Part shown: positions 25,952-34,115 of the stretch, one piece after another
Numbering within the stretch: the stretch's first letter is position 1
Layout: every line of letters starts with the position of its first letter
Assembly (NCBI GenBank): GCA_039201605.1
Contig: JBCCRO010000030.1
Location: 4,056 to 68,055 of the forward strand
From: CADEDH01 sp039201605
GTDB taxonomy: Bacteria > Actinomycetota > Acidimicrobiia > Acidimicrobiales > SZUA-35
Reading direction: 5' to 3'
DNA length: 64,000 bases
The notes under the pieces: model-generated
The model's database searches: none
Told to the model about the DNA's origin: nothing
What the model saw: the letters and a program-made list of their open reading frames with translations, nothing else
Translations under genes and position numbers: made by a program

Positions 25952-27118
25952 GTGCGAACCCAGGTTGCGATCATCGGTGCCGGTCCCGCCGGTTCCCTCC
26001 TGGCCCTGGCCCTGCACCGACAGGGCATCGACACCGTGGTCGTGGAACGCCAGACCAAGGAGTACGTGCTGAGCCGGATCCGGGCCGGGATCCTGGAGTC
26101 GACCACGGTCGAGGTGGTGCGAGCGGTCGGGGTCTCGGCCCGACTCGACGAGATCGGGGCCCGCCACGAACAGGTGGAGCTGGCCTGGGCCGGCTCGCAG
26201 GTGCTGCCGATCCGGTTCACCGACCTCGCAGGCAAACCGCTGGTCGCCTACGGGCAGACCATGCTGCAGGAGGATCTCTACACCGCCATCGAGGCTGACG
26301 GGATCCCGATCGTCTTCGGCGCCACCGACGTCGCCCTCCACGGGATCGACGGGGATTCGCCGTCGCTGTCCTTCACCGCCGAGGGCGAGGATCAGCGGCT
26401 GTCGTGTGATCTGATCGCCGCCTGCGACGGCCAGTACGGCGTCGGCCGTACCGCCATCCCCGAGTCGGTCCGAACCGAGTACGAGAAGGCCTATCCCTTC
26501 GGGTGGCTGGGGATCCTGTCGGAGACCGCGCCCCTGCCCCACCTGGTGTACGCCAACCACGAGCAGGGCTTCGCCCTGTGCTCCCAGCGCAACGAGCGCC
26601 TGAGCCGCTACTACGTCCAGTGCCCCCTCGACGACACGGTCGACGACTGGTCCGACGACCGGTTCTGGACCGAGCTGCTGGCCCGCATCCCGGCCACCTA
26701 CGCCGAGGGTCTCGAAACCGGACCGTCGATCGAGAAGTCGATTGCGCCCCTGCGTTCCTACGTGCTGGAGCCGATGCAGTACGGACGCCTGTTCCTCGCC
26801 GGGGACGCCGCCCACATCGTGCCCCCGACCGGGGCCAAGGGGCTCAACCTCGCCATCTCCGACGTCCACTACCTCAGCGCCGCCATCGCCGCCCACTACT
26901 CCGGCGACCCGGCCCCGCTCGCCTCGTATTCCGACACCGCACTGCGGCGGGTGTGGTCGTCGGTCCGCTTCTCCTGGTGGCTCACCACCCTGCTGCATCG
27001 GTTCCCCAGCCAGACCGATTTCGACCAGCGAGCCCAGGAGCAGGATCTCGCCTACCTTGCCTCGTCGACGGCGGCCCAGACCTCCTTCGCCGAACAGTAC
27101 GTGGGCCTCGACCTCTGA
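25952..27118 (+). CDS. pobA: 4-hydroxybenzoate 3-monooxygenase
   Basis: This 388-residue FAD monooxygenase has the Rossmann dinucleotide motif IIGAGPAGSLLALAL (about 7-21), SRIRAGILE (about 37-45) and the second FAD motif GRLFLAGDAAHIVPPTGAKG (about 273-292). RAGILE plus DAAHIVPPTGAKGLN is the fingerprint of PobA. It converts 4-hydroxybenzoate to protocatechuate with NAD(P)H and oxygen, feeding LigAB. GTG 25952 has GGGAGGA 8 bases upstream. Length is close to the usual 390-395. It is divergent from ligJ and followed by ligA after 36 bases. Confidence 0.94.
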   Translation: MRTQVAIIGAGPAGSLLALALHRQGIDTVVVERQTKEYVLSRIRAGILESTTVEVVRAVGVSARLDEIGARHEQVELAWAGSQVLPIRFTDLAGKPLVAYGQTMLQEDLYTAIEADGIPIVFGATDVALHGIDGDSPSLSFTAEGEDQRLSCDLIAACDGQYGVGRTAIPESVRTEYEKAYPFGWLGILSETAPLPHLVYANHEQGFALCSQRNERLSRYYVQCPLDDTVDDWSDDRFWTELLARIPATYAEGLETGPSIEKSIAPLRSYVLEPMQYGRLFLAGDAAHIVPPTGAKGLNLAISDVHYLSAAIAAHYSGDPAPLASYSDTALRRVWSSVRFSWWLTTLLHRFPSQTDFDQRAQEQDLAYLASSTAAQTSFAEQYVGLDL

Positions 27119-27154
27119 CCCCACCACCGACCGGATCGACTGGAGCCGTTCCCG

Positions 27155-27565
27155 ATGCCACTCGACAAGCCCTATCTCGACGTCCCCGGTACCACCATCT
27201 TCGATGCCGACCAGGCTCGGAAGGGGTACCAGCTCAACCAGTTCTGCATGTCCCTGATGAGCGAACCCAACAGGGATCGCTTCCGGGCCGACGAGGTGGC
27301 CTACCTCGACGGGTGGGATCTGACCCCCGAGCAGCGGGAGGGCGTCCTCGCCCGCGACTTCAACCGCCTGATCGATCTCGGGGGCAACATCTACTTCCTG
27401 GCCAAGATCGGGGCCACCGACGGCCTCAGCTATGTGCAGATCGTGAGCTCGATGACCGAGAACGACGCCGAGGCCCACGCCGCCATGATGGTGGATGGCG
27501 GCCGCAGCCCCGAGGGCAACCGCTACCTCCACGAGTGGGATCGGGACGGGGAGGAGGAGCGATGA
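27155..27565 (+). CDS. ligA: Protocatechuate 4,5-dioxygenase alpha subunit
   Basis: This 136-residue protein has the LigA pattern: PGTTIFDADQARKGYQLNQF (about 11-30), FCMSLM, then a helical core with REGVLARDFNRLIDLGGNIYFLAKI (about 61-85). The alpha subunit closes the active site of the extradiol ring-cleavage enzyme and helps bind protocatechuate. Length agrees with known LigA (about 139). Its stop overlaps the ligB start (ATGA), which fits one-to-one subunit synthesis. Confidence 0.94.
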   Translation: MPLDKPYLDVPGTTIFDADQARKGYQLNQFCMSLMSEPNRDRFRADEVAYLDGWDLTPEQREGVLARDFNRLIDLGGNIYFLAKIGATDGLSYVQIVSSMTENDAEAHAAMMVDGGRSPEGNRYLHEWDRDGEEER

Positions 27566-28425
27566 CGGCCCGGATCACCGCCGGGGTCTTCTCCAGCCAC
27601 GTGCCGGCCATCGGGGTGGCCATGGATCTGGGCAAGACCGAGGAGCCCTACTGGCAGCCCCTGTTCGCCCGCTACGAGGCGGCCCGAGCGTGGATCGCCG
27701 ACAACCCGCCCGATGTGGTCATCCTCGTGTACAACGACCACGCCAACGCCTTCAGCCTGCAGATGATCCCCACCTTCGCCCTCGGGATGGCGGCGAGCTA
27801 CGAACCGGCGGACGAGGGCTGGGGGCCGCGGCCGGTGCCGACGGTGCCCGGTCACCCCGAGCTGGCGGCCCACGTGGCCCAGTCGGTCATCCAGCAGGAC
27901 TTCGACCTCACCCTGGTCAACGAGATGACGGTCGACCACGGCCTGACCGTGCCCCTGTCGGTGATGTTCGGCCAACCCGACGCCTGGCCCTGCCCCGTGG
28001 TCCCCCTCGCGGTGAACGTCGTCCAGTATCCGGTGCCCTCGGGTCGGCGCTGCCTGGAGCTGGGCAAGGCGATCCGGCGCGCCGTCGAGACCTTCGACGA
28101 CGATCTCGACGTGCAGGTGTGGGGCACCGGGGGCATGAGCCATCAGCTCCAGGGGCCCCGGGCCGGGCTGATCAATCAGCCGTGGGACAACGCCTTCCTC
28201 GACCGGCTGATCGCGGAGCCCGAGGAGCTCGCCGCCATGCCCCACCTCGACTACGTGCGGGAGGCCGGCTCGGAGGGCATCGAGCTGGTGATGTGGCTCG
28301 TGGCCCGGGGTGCCCTGGCCGACCTCCACGGCGGTCCCGCCCCCGAACCCGTTCATCGCCTCTACCACGTGCCGGCCAGCAACACCGCCGTCGGCCAACT
28401 GATCCTCCAGGAGGAGTCGCCATGA
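27562..28425 (+). CDS. ligB: Protocatechuate 4,5-dioxygenase beta subunit
   Basis: This 287-residue class III extradiol dioxygenase subunit carries the iron ligands in VFSSHVPAIG (His13), VYNDHANAF (about residue 60) and AGSEGIELVMWL (Glu near 241). NEMTVDHGLTVPLSV and GTGGMSHQLQGPRAGLIN are also family-specific. With LigA it cleaves protocatechuate between carbons 4 and 5 to 4-carboxy-2-hydroxymuconate semialdehyde. A GGGGAGGAGGAG site lies just before ATG 27562 within the ligA end. Its stop overlaps the ligC start. Confidence 0.94.
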   Translation: MTARITAGVFSSHVPAIGVAMDLGKTEEPYWQPLFARYEAARAWIADNPPDVVILVYNDHANAFSLQMIPTFALGMAASYEPADEGWGPRPVPTVPGHPELAAHVAQSVIQQDFDLTLVNEMTVDHGLTVPLSVMFGQPDAWPCPVVPLAVNVVQYPVPSGRRCLELGKAIRRAVETFDDDLDVQVWGTGGMSHQLQGPRAGLINQPWDNAFLDRLIAEPEELAAMPHLDYVREAGSEGIELVMWLVARGALADLHGGPAPEPVHRLYHVPASNTAVGQLILQEESP

Positions 28426-29375
28426 CCGTCCAGATCGCCGTCGTCGGGGTCGGAGCCTTCGGCAACAAGCACCTCGACGGCCTGGCCTCCATCGCCGACG
28501 CCGAGGTGGTCGCCGTCGCCGACCCGGTGGCCGGTACGGCGGCCAAGGTGGCCGAGGCCCGCGGCGTGGCGTGGCACAGCGACTCGCTCGACGATGTCCT
28601 GGCCAGCGAGCAGGTCGACGCCGTGATCCTGGCCACCCCCACCCCGGTGCACGCCCCTCAGGCCATCGCCTGTCTCGAGGCGGGCAAGCACGTCGAGGTC
28701 GAGATCCCGATGTGCGACAACCTGGCCGACGGCAAGGCGCTGGTGGCCGCTCAGGAAACGACGGGCCTGGTGGCGATGTGCGGTCACACCCGCCGGTTCA
28801 ACCCGAGCCACCAGTGGGTCCGCCACCGCATCGAGTCCGGCGAGTTCACCATCCAGCACCTCAACGTGCAGACCTTCTTCTTCCGTCGGACCAACACCAA
28901 CGCCCTGGGCGAACCCCGCAGTTGGACCGACCACCTCCTGTGGCACCACGCCGCCCACACCATCGACCTGTTCCAGTACCAGACCGGCTCGCCGGTGGTC
29001 GACGCCCAGGTGGTGCAGGGCCCGATGCATCCCGAGCTCGGCATCGCCATGGACATGTCGATCCAGCTCACCACCGAGGCCGGGCAGCTGTGTTCCCTGG
29101 CCCTGTCGTTCAACAACAACGGCCCCCTCGGCACCTTCTTCCGCTACATCGGCGACAGCGGCACCTACATCGCCCGCTACGACGATCTGGTCGACGGCTA
29201 CGAGGAGGCGATCGACGTGTCACAGGTCGACGTGTCGATGAATGGCATCGAGTTGCAGGATCGGGAGTTCGTGGCCGCCATCACCGAGGGCCGTCAGCCC
29301 AACGCCTCGGTGGCCTCGGTGCTGCCGTGCTACGAGGTGCTCGACCGACTCGACAGCCAGCTCGGCGGCGGCTGA
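28422..29375 (+). CDS. ligC: 4-carboxy-2-hydroxymuconate-6-semialdehyde dehydrogenase
   Basis: This 317-residue Gfo/Idh/MocA-type oxidoreductase has VVGVGAFGNKHLDGL (NAD(P)-binding, about 6-20), AGKHVEVEIPM, MCGHTRRFNPSH, and LGEPRSWTDHLLWHHAAHTI (about 164-183). The last segment is essentially identical to LigC. It oxidises the ring-cleavage semialdehyde, as its hemiacetal, to 2-pyrone-4,6-dicarboxylate. The ATGA overlap with ligB makes ligA-ligB-ligC a tight translational unit. The product is the substrate of LigI, encoded 6 kb upstream. Confidence 0.95.
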   Translation: MTVQIAVVGVGAFGNKHLDGLASIADAEVVAVADPVAGTAAKVAEARGVAWHSDSLDDVLASEQVDAVILATPTPVHAPQAIACLEAGKHVEVEIPMCDNLADGKALVAAQETTGLVAMCGHTRRFNPSHQWVRHRIESGEFTIQHLNVQTFFFRRTNTNALGEPRSWTDHLLWHHAAHTIDLFQYQTGSPVVDAQVVQGPMHPELGIAMDMSIQLTTEAGQLCSLALSFNNNGPLGTFFRYIGDSGTYIARYDDLVDGYEEAIDVSQVDVSMNGIELQDREFVAAITEGRQPNASVASVLPCYEVLDRLDSQLGGG

Positions 29376-29388
29376 GGGGTCAGGCCGG

Positions 29389-30564
29389 TCAGACGCCGAG
29401 CTCCTGATGGCGGATGATCATCTCCGCCATCGAGGCCTCCATCGGGGCCACCGTCTGCAGCGTCCAGTCGTCCGGGTTGGGGATGAAGCGGCGGCGACGG
29501 TCGACGACGTCGAGCACGTGGACACCGCTGCGGAGGGCGTCGACGGCGAGGAACAACCCCGACTCGGCATCGAGGGGCGCCACCGTCTGGAGCCACTCGC
29601 CGAACCCGGCCTTCTTCTCGGGGTCGGCCGGCAGGCCGGACAGGTCGACGATCCGCTCGGCCGACAGATCCTCGCCGACGAGGATGAGCTCTCCCCGGCC
29701 GGTGTTGGCCACCTGATAACCCTGGTGGTAGCCGGTCCGCAGCGGGCGGAAGCTGTGGGGGTGGAGCAGGCCGAGGTCGGTGGTGGTGTGGCCCCCGTCG
29801 GCTCCGATGACGAACAGCTCCGGCCGGTGGTAGCCGGTGGCCAGCACCCGGCCGTCATGGTCGTAAAAGACGCCGTTCATGTTGAGCGGGGTCTGCTGAG
29901 TGGCCAGGCCCTCCCGGGGAAGTAGCGCCGGATCGACGATCGAGACCGTGCTGGGCACCCCTCCGGGCTGCTCGGACTGGGCCGCCTCCAGCCGGGCGGC
30001 CTGCTCGGCGCTGCGGACGAAGTGGGTGTCGATCCGTTCGGCGTAGGTGTAGCCGTTGTCCCAGGCGTTCCACTCCCAGAGCACTTCGCCGGTCACCAGG
30101 TCGACCTCCTGGATCGTGTCGAACCCGGTCGACACGATCAGCATTCGGGCGCCGTCGTCCGAGAAGTCGACGGTGTGGAGGTAGGCCATCCAGGGGTTGG
30201 TGTATTCCTGGACGCCCTCGGGCCCGAGCAGGTGGAAGCGGTCGCCCGAGGTGTAGGCCACCCGGGAGCCCTGCACGGTCAGGTGGTAGGGCTCGACGCA
30301 CTCGATGCCGCCGAAGCCGGCGAGCTGTTCGTCGTCGAGGGCGTCCATCCCGAGGGTGGTGAAGACGATGCGGCCGGTGGAGTAGCGCCGCTTCGACGTG
30401 TCATCGGCCGCGGTCAGGCCGAGGGTCTTCTTGCCCTTGCGCTCGATGATCTTGCGGACGATGGCCTGCTGATTGAAGCCCTTGATGGTGATGAACACCG
30501 ACGCATCGCGTCCGAGTGTGGGATCGACGGTGTAGTCGGCCACGTGATCGACGATCGTTGCCAT
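29389..30564 (-). CDS. Beta-propeller protein, arylsulfotransferase-like, function unknown
   Basis: This 391-residue protein has no signal peptide or transmembrane helix. It shows repeated beta-strand units with DxxTGEVLWEWNAWD (about 176-190), HTVDFSDDGARMLIVS and HPHSFRPLRTGYHQGY. The EVLWEW pattern resembles bacterial arylsulfotransferase (ASST) and PQQ-like propellers. I could not identify the essential ASST histidines with certainty, so enzymatic function is not claimed. It converges with ligC, ending 13 bases away, and starts with an AAGGGGG site. A role in the aromatic pathway is possible but unsupported. Confidence 0.72.
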   Translation of the reverse strand: MATIVDHVADYTVDPTLGRDASVFITIKGFNQQAIVRKIIERKGKKTLGLTAADDTSKRRYSTGRIVFTTLGMDALDDEQLAGFGGIECVEPYHLTVQGSRVAYTSGDRFHLLGPEGVQEYTNPWMAYLHTVDFSDDGARMLIVSTGFDTIQEVDLVTGEVLWEWNAWDNGYTYAERIDTHFVRSAEQAARLEAAQSEQPGGVPSTVSIVDPALLPREGLATQQTPLNMNGVFYDHDGRVLATGYHRPELFVIGADGGHTTTDLGLLHPHSFRPLRTGYHQGYQVANTGRGELILVGEDLSAERIVDLSGLPADPEKKAGFGEWLQTVAPLDAESGLFLAVDALRSGVHVLDVVDRRRRFIPNPDDWTLQTVAPMEASMAEMIIRHQELGV

Positions 30565-30651
30565 GACGCCCCCTTTGTCCAGCGGACCGGTTGACGGATG
30601 ATCTGCCGCCCGCGTTGTGGGGATGACGGTAGTTGCCCTGGGTACAGGTAC

Positions 30652-31926
30652 TCAAAAGGGTTTGGAAACGTTCGACACCGGTTCGTCGGCCATCGGGCGG
30701 GCCTCGACCATGTCGTGGGCCTCCGGCCCCTTCGTCCGCCACCACCGTCCGTAGGCGGCCGCACCGGGGGTGGCGCTGACGCCGTGGGCCACGATCGACA
30801 GGAGCACGGTCCACGACATCACGGTGAACACCGGGCCCAGGTCGACGTCGTGGGCATGCTCGACGGCCGAGATGCCGAACAGGATCGACGCCAGGCCCCT
30901 CGGGCCGAACCAGCCGAAGAAGCCGACGGTCTGGGGGCGGAGGCCGCTGCCCACCAGCGACAGGGCGATGGCCAGCGGCCGTACCAGGACGAGGCTCCCC
31001 ACGGCGTAGAGGGCCACCCGCCAGTCGAGCTCGGGCAGTGCCGGGCCGACGACGATGGCACCGAAGACGATGAAGGCGACATTGGCCAGCAGCTGGGCCA
31101 GATCCTCGGTGAACTCCTCGATGTGGGCGCAGGTCTCGCGGGCGACGGTGCCGAACGACAGGCCGGCGACGAAGGTGGCGATGAAGCCGTTGCCGCCGAC
31201 CTCGAGGGCGGTCACGAACGCGGACACCGCCACCCCGAGCACGGCCAGCTGACGGGCCACGCCGGCCATCCAGCCCCGGGCCGATGACCGCTCGATGAGC
31301 CACCCGGCACCGCAGCCGATGACGACGCCGACGGCGACGCCGAACCCGATCTGCTCGGCGGCGAACGCCAGCCAGGAGCCGGCGGTGGTGAACTGATCCT
31401 CATCGGCGGCGAGGGCGACGAACAGGGTCACCGCCGGGAGGGCGATGCCGTCGTTGAGCCCGCTCTCCACGTTGAGCGACTCCCGCACCCGGATCGGCAC
31501 CGCCTCGTCGCTGACCACCGCCTGGCCCAGGGCGGCGTCGGTCGGGGCCAGGATGGCGGCGATCAGGGCGGCCACGGCGAGCGGGATGTCGAACAGGGCC
31601 CACGCCAGCACGGTGCCGAACCCGATCGCCAGGGGCAGGCCGATCGCCAGCATGCGGGTGGGGAGGACGATGTTGCGCCGCAGGCGACGGACGTCGATGC
31701 CCACCGCGTCGCTGAACAGCAGGAGGGCCAGGGTGGCCTCGGCCAACAGCTCGACGCCCTCGGAGTCCAGGGGCGGATCGACCACGTCGAACCCGGCCGA
31801 ACCGATGAGCAGGCCGAAGCCGACGAAGAACATCGGGCCGGTGAGCGGCGAACGCTCCACCCGACCCGAGATCAGCCCGTAGGCCACGAAAAAGGCCGCG
31901 ATCAGGCCCACGTCGAACGCTTGCAT
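30652..31926 (-). CDS. Cation:proton antiporter (CPA family, NhaP-like)
   Basis: This 424-residue protein has about 12 hydrophobic segments. ILAPTDAALGQAVV (about 148-161) and NVESGLNDGIALP (about 173-185) are the conserved CPA1 motifs, including the Asn-Asp pair in the ion-binding core. It would exchange Na+ or K+ for protons. A short cytoplasmic tail follows the last helix, without RCK or universal-stress domains. ATG 31926 is chosen from a GGAAGGATGGG ribosome-binding region. It is divergent from the Rieske-ThDP gene. Confidence 0.9.
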   Translation of the reverse strand: MQAFDVGLIAAFFVAYGLISGRVERSPLTGPMFFVGFGLLIGSAGFDVVDPPLDSEGVELLAEATLALLLFSDAVGIDVRRLRRNIVLPTRMLAIGLPLAIGFGTVLAWALFDIPLAVAALIAAILAPTDAALGQAVVSDEAVPIRVRESLNVESGLNDGIALPAVTLFVALAADEDQFTTAGSWLAFAAEQIGFGVAVGVVIGCGAGWLIERSSARGWMAGVARQLAVLGVAVSAFVTALEVGGNGFIATFVAGLSFGTVARETCAHIEEFTEDLAQLLANVAFIVFGAIVVGPALPELDWRVALYAVGSLVLVRPLAIALSLVGSGLRPQTVGFFGWFGPRGLASILFGISAVEHAHDVDLGPVFTVMSWTVLLSIVAHGVSATPGAAAYGRWWRTKGPEAHDMVEARPMADEPVSNVSKPF

Positions 31927-32084
31927 CCGCCCATCCTTCCAGGAATCTCCACGCCGATTCGGCGGACCGGGAACACCGTCGGCACCCGATGCGTTCCCAT
32001 TGGCCTCCGGCCTGGCCCTGCGGCGGCGCCGGTCGGGGGAACGTGCCAGGATCATCGGCAGCAACAAAGGGGAAGGGTGATCAC

Positions 32085-34088
32085 GTGAGCACCACTGAGA
32101 AGCCGAGCATCGTCGAGCCCGCATTGCCCGACGGTCGGTACGCCTGGCACAAGCTGGTCGATCTCGACGAGCTGCCCGAGGGTCGGGTCACCACGGTCAA
32201 CATCGGCCACGAGAGCCTGGCGGTCACCAACACCGCCGAGGGCGGCTACGGCTGCCTGGCCAACGCCTGCCCCCACCAGGGCGGCCCCCTCGGTGAGGGC
32301 TCGATCGAGAAGGGGTGGCTCCGCTGCCCGTGGCACGGCTACGACTACTCGCCAAAGAACGGCCAACCCCCGGGCGCCCACGCCGACAACCCCGGCGCCT
32401 ACCGGACCGAGACGCGCCCCGACGGGGTGTACGTGGCCCTGCCGGTGGAGGTGGCCCGGCCCCGCAGCGTCTCCGACGTGATGGTGGAGACGATGGTCAA
32501 CTGGGGCGTCACCCACGTGTTCGGCATGGTGGGCCACTCCAACCTGGGCTTCGCCGACGCCATGCGGGTGGCGGAGCAGCGGGGTGAGCTGTCCTACATC
32601 GGGATCCGCCACGAGGGGGCGGCGTCGTTCGCCGCCACCGCCTACGGCAAGCTCACCGGGCGGCTGGCCGGGTGTTTCGCCATCGCCGGGCCGGGGTCGA
32701 CCAACCTGATGACCGGCCTGTACGACGCCAAGACCGACCGGGCTCCGGTGCTGGCGCTCTGTGGCCAGGTGCCGTCCAAGCAGCGGGGCCGCGGCGCCTT
32801 CCAGGACACCGACCTCCACGCCGCCTTCCACGACGTGGCGCGCTACTCCGAGACGGTGCAGGCCGGCTCCGATCACGCCGAGCTGATGACCCTGGCCTGC
32901 AAGACGGCGATCGTGGAGCGAGACGTGGCCCACCTGGTCTTCCCCGACGAGGTGCAGGAGCTGCCGGCCGCAGAGGGAGCCAAGGCCGGTGGACCGGCCG
33001 GTCGGACCGGGGAGCGGCGCATCGCACCGCCGGCCGACGCTCTGGAGGCGGCGGTGGCGGCCATGACCGCGAGCGCCCGGCCGATCATCATCGTCGGCAA
33101 CGGTGCCCGCGACGGCATCGCCGAGATCATCGCCCTGGCCGAGCGGCTCGACGCCCCGGTGCTCACCACCTTCAAGGGCAAGGGGCTCATCTCCGACCAC
33201 CATCGCCTGGCCGGTGGTGTGCTCGGCCGGTCGGGAACGCCGGTGGCGAGCTGGTTCATGAACGAGAGCGATCTGATCGTCACCTTCGGTGTGTCGTTCG
33301 CCAATCACACCGGCATCGCCGACTACAAGCCGATCGTGCAGGTCGACTTCGACCCGATGGCCCTCGGCCGCTTCCACCCGGTCACCGTCCCGGTGCAGGG
33401 TCACGTCGGCGTGACGGCCCAGGCCATGCTCGACGCCTGCGATGTGGTGAGCCGCGACGGCGCCGCCACCGAGGTGGCCGAGCGGTGGGAGATCTGGCGG
33501 GCGGAGAAGGCCAGCCGCCGCCTGGACGATCACGGTGAGGGGATCAACGCCGCCGCCCTGTTCGCCGCCCTGAGCGAGTGCGTTCCGGCCGATGCGATCA
33601 TGCCGGTCGACGTCGGCAACAACACCTATTCCTTCGGCCGCTACTTCGAGGTGAAGGATCAGGCGGTCATCATGTCGGGCTATCTCGGCTCGATCGGGTT
33701 CGCCCTCCCGGCGGCCATGGGAGCGTGGGCGGCGACGCAGAGCCAGCCCGACTTCGCCGGTCGGCCCGTGGTGTCGATCTCGGGCGACGGCGGCCTCGGG
33801 CAGTACGCCATGGAGATGACGACGGCGGTGAAGTACGGGATGAACATCACCCACGTCGTCATGAACAACAGCGAGCTGGGCAAGATCTCGAAGGAGCAGC
33901 GGGCCGCCGACTTCGACGTGTGGCAGACCTCGCTCCACAACCCGTCGTTCGCCGCGTTCGCCGAGCTGTGCGGGGCCAAGGGCATCCGGGTCACCGAGCT
34001 CGACGCCCTGCCCGCCGCCATCGGCGAGGCGGTGGCCCACGACGGTCCGTGCCTGGTCGAGGTCATCACCGACGCCCTGCTGGTGTAG
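32085..34088 (+). CDS. Rieske [2Fe-2S] domain fused to thiamine-diphosphate enzyme
   Basis: This 667-residue fusion has an N-terminal Rieske domain (about 15-120) with Cys62/His64 in ACPHQGG and Cys81/His84 in CPWHGYDY, spaced as in functional clusters. A complete three-domain ThDP enzyme follows (about 125-667). It has the catalytic Glu in IRHEGAASFAA, a central FAD/DHS-like domain and the cofactor motif ISGDGGLGQYAMEM...NN near 590-625. ThDP relatives include pyruvate oxidase and acetolactate synthase. The Rieske cluster suggests electrons from 2-oxoacid decarboxylation leave through iron-sulfur rather than oxygen. The substrate is unknown. GTG 32085 has GGGGAAGGG upstream. Confidence 0.88.
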   Translation: MSTTEKPSIVEPALPDGRYAWHKLVDLDELPEGRVTTVNIGHESLAVTNTAEGGYGCLANACPHQGGPLGEGSIEKGWLRCPWHGYDYSPKNGQPPGAHADNPGAYRTETRPDGVYVALPVEVARPRSVSDVMVETMVNWGVTHVFGMVGHSNLGFADAMRVAEQRGELSYIGIRHEGAASFAATAYGKLTGRLAGCFAIAGPGSTNLMTGLYDAKTDRAPVLALCGQVPSKQRGRGAFQDTDLHAAFHDVARYSETVQAGSDHAELMTLACKTAIVERDVAHLVFPDEVQELPAAEGAKAGGPAGRTGERRIAPPADALEAAVAAMTASARPIIIVGNGARDGIAEIIALAERLDAPVLTTFKGKGLISDHHRLAGGVLGRSGTPVASWFMNESDLIVTFGVSFANHTGIADYKPIVQVDFDPMALGRFHPVTVPVQGHVGVTAQAMLDACDVVSRDGAATEVAERWEIWRAEKASRRLDDHGEGINAAALFAALSECVPADAIMPVDVGNNTYSFGRYFEVKDQAVIMSGYLGSIGFALPAAMGAWAATQSQPDFAGRPVVSISGDGGLGQYAMEMTTAVKYGMNITHVVMNNSELGKISKEQRAADFDVWQTSLHNPSFAAFAELCGAKGIRVTELDALPAAIGEAVAHDGPCLVEVITDALLV

Positions 34089-34115
34089 GCCGGCACCGAG
34101 TTGTGTTCGGTCGAT

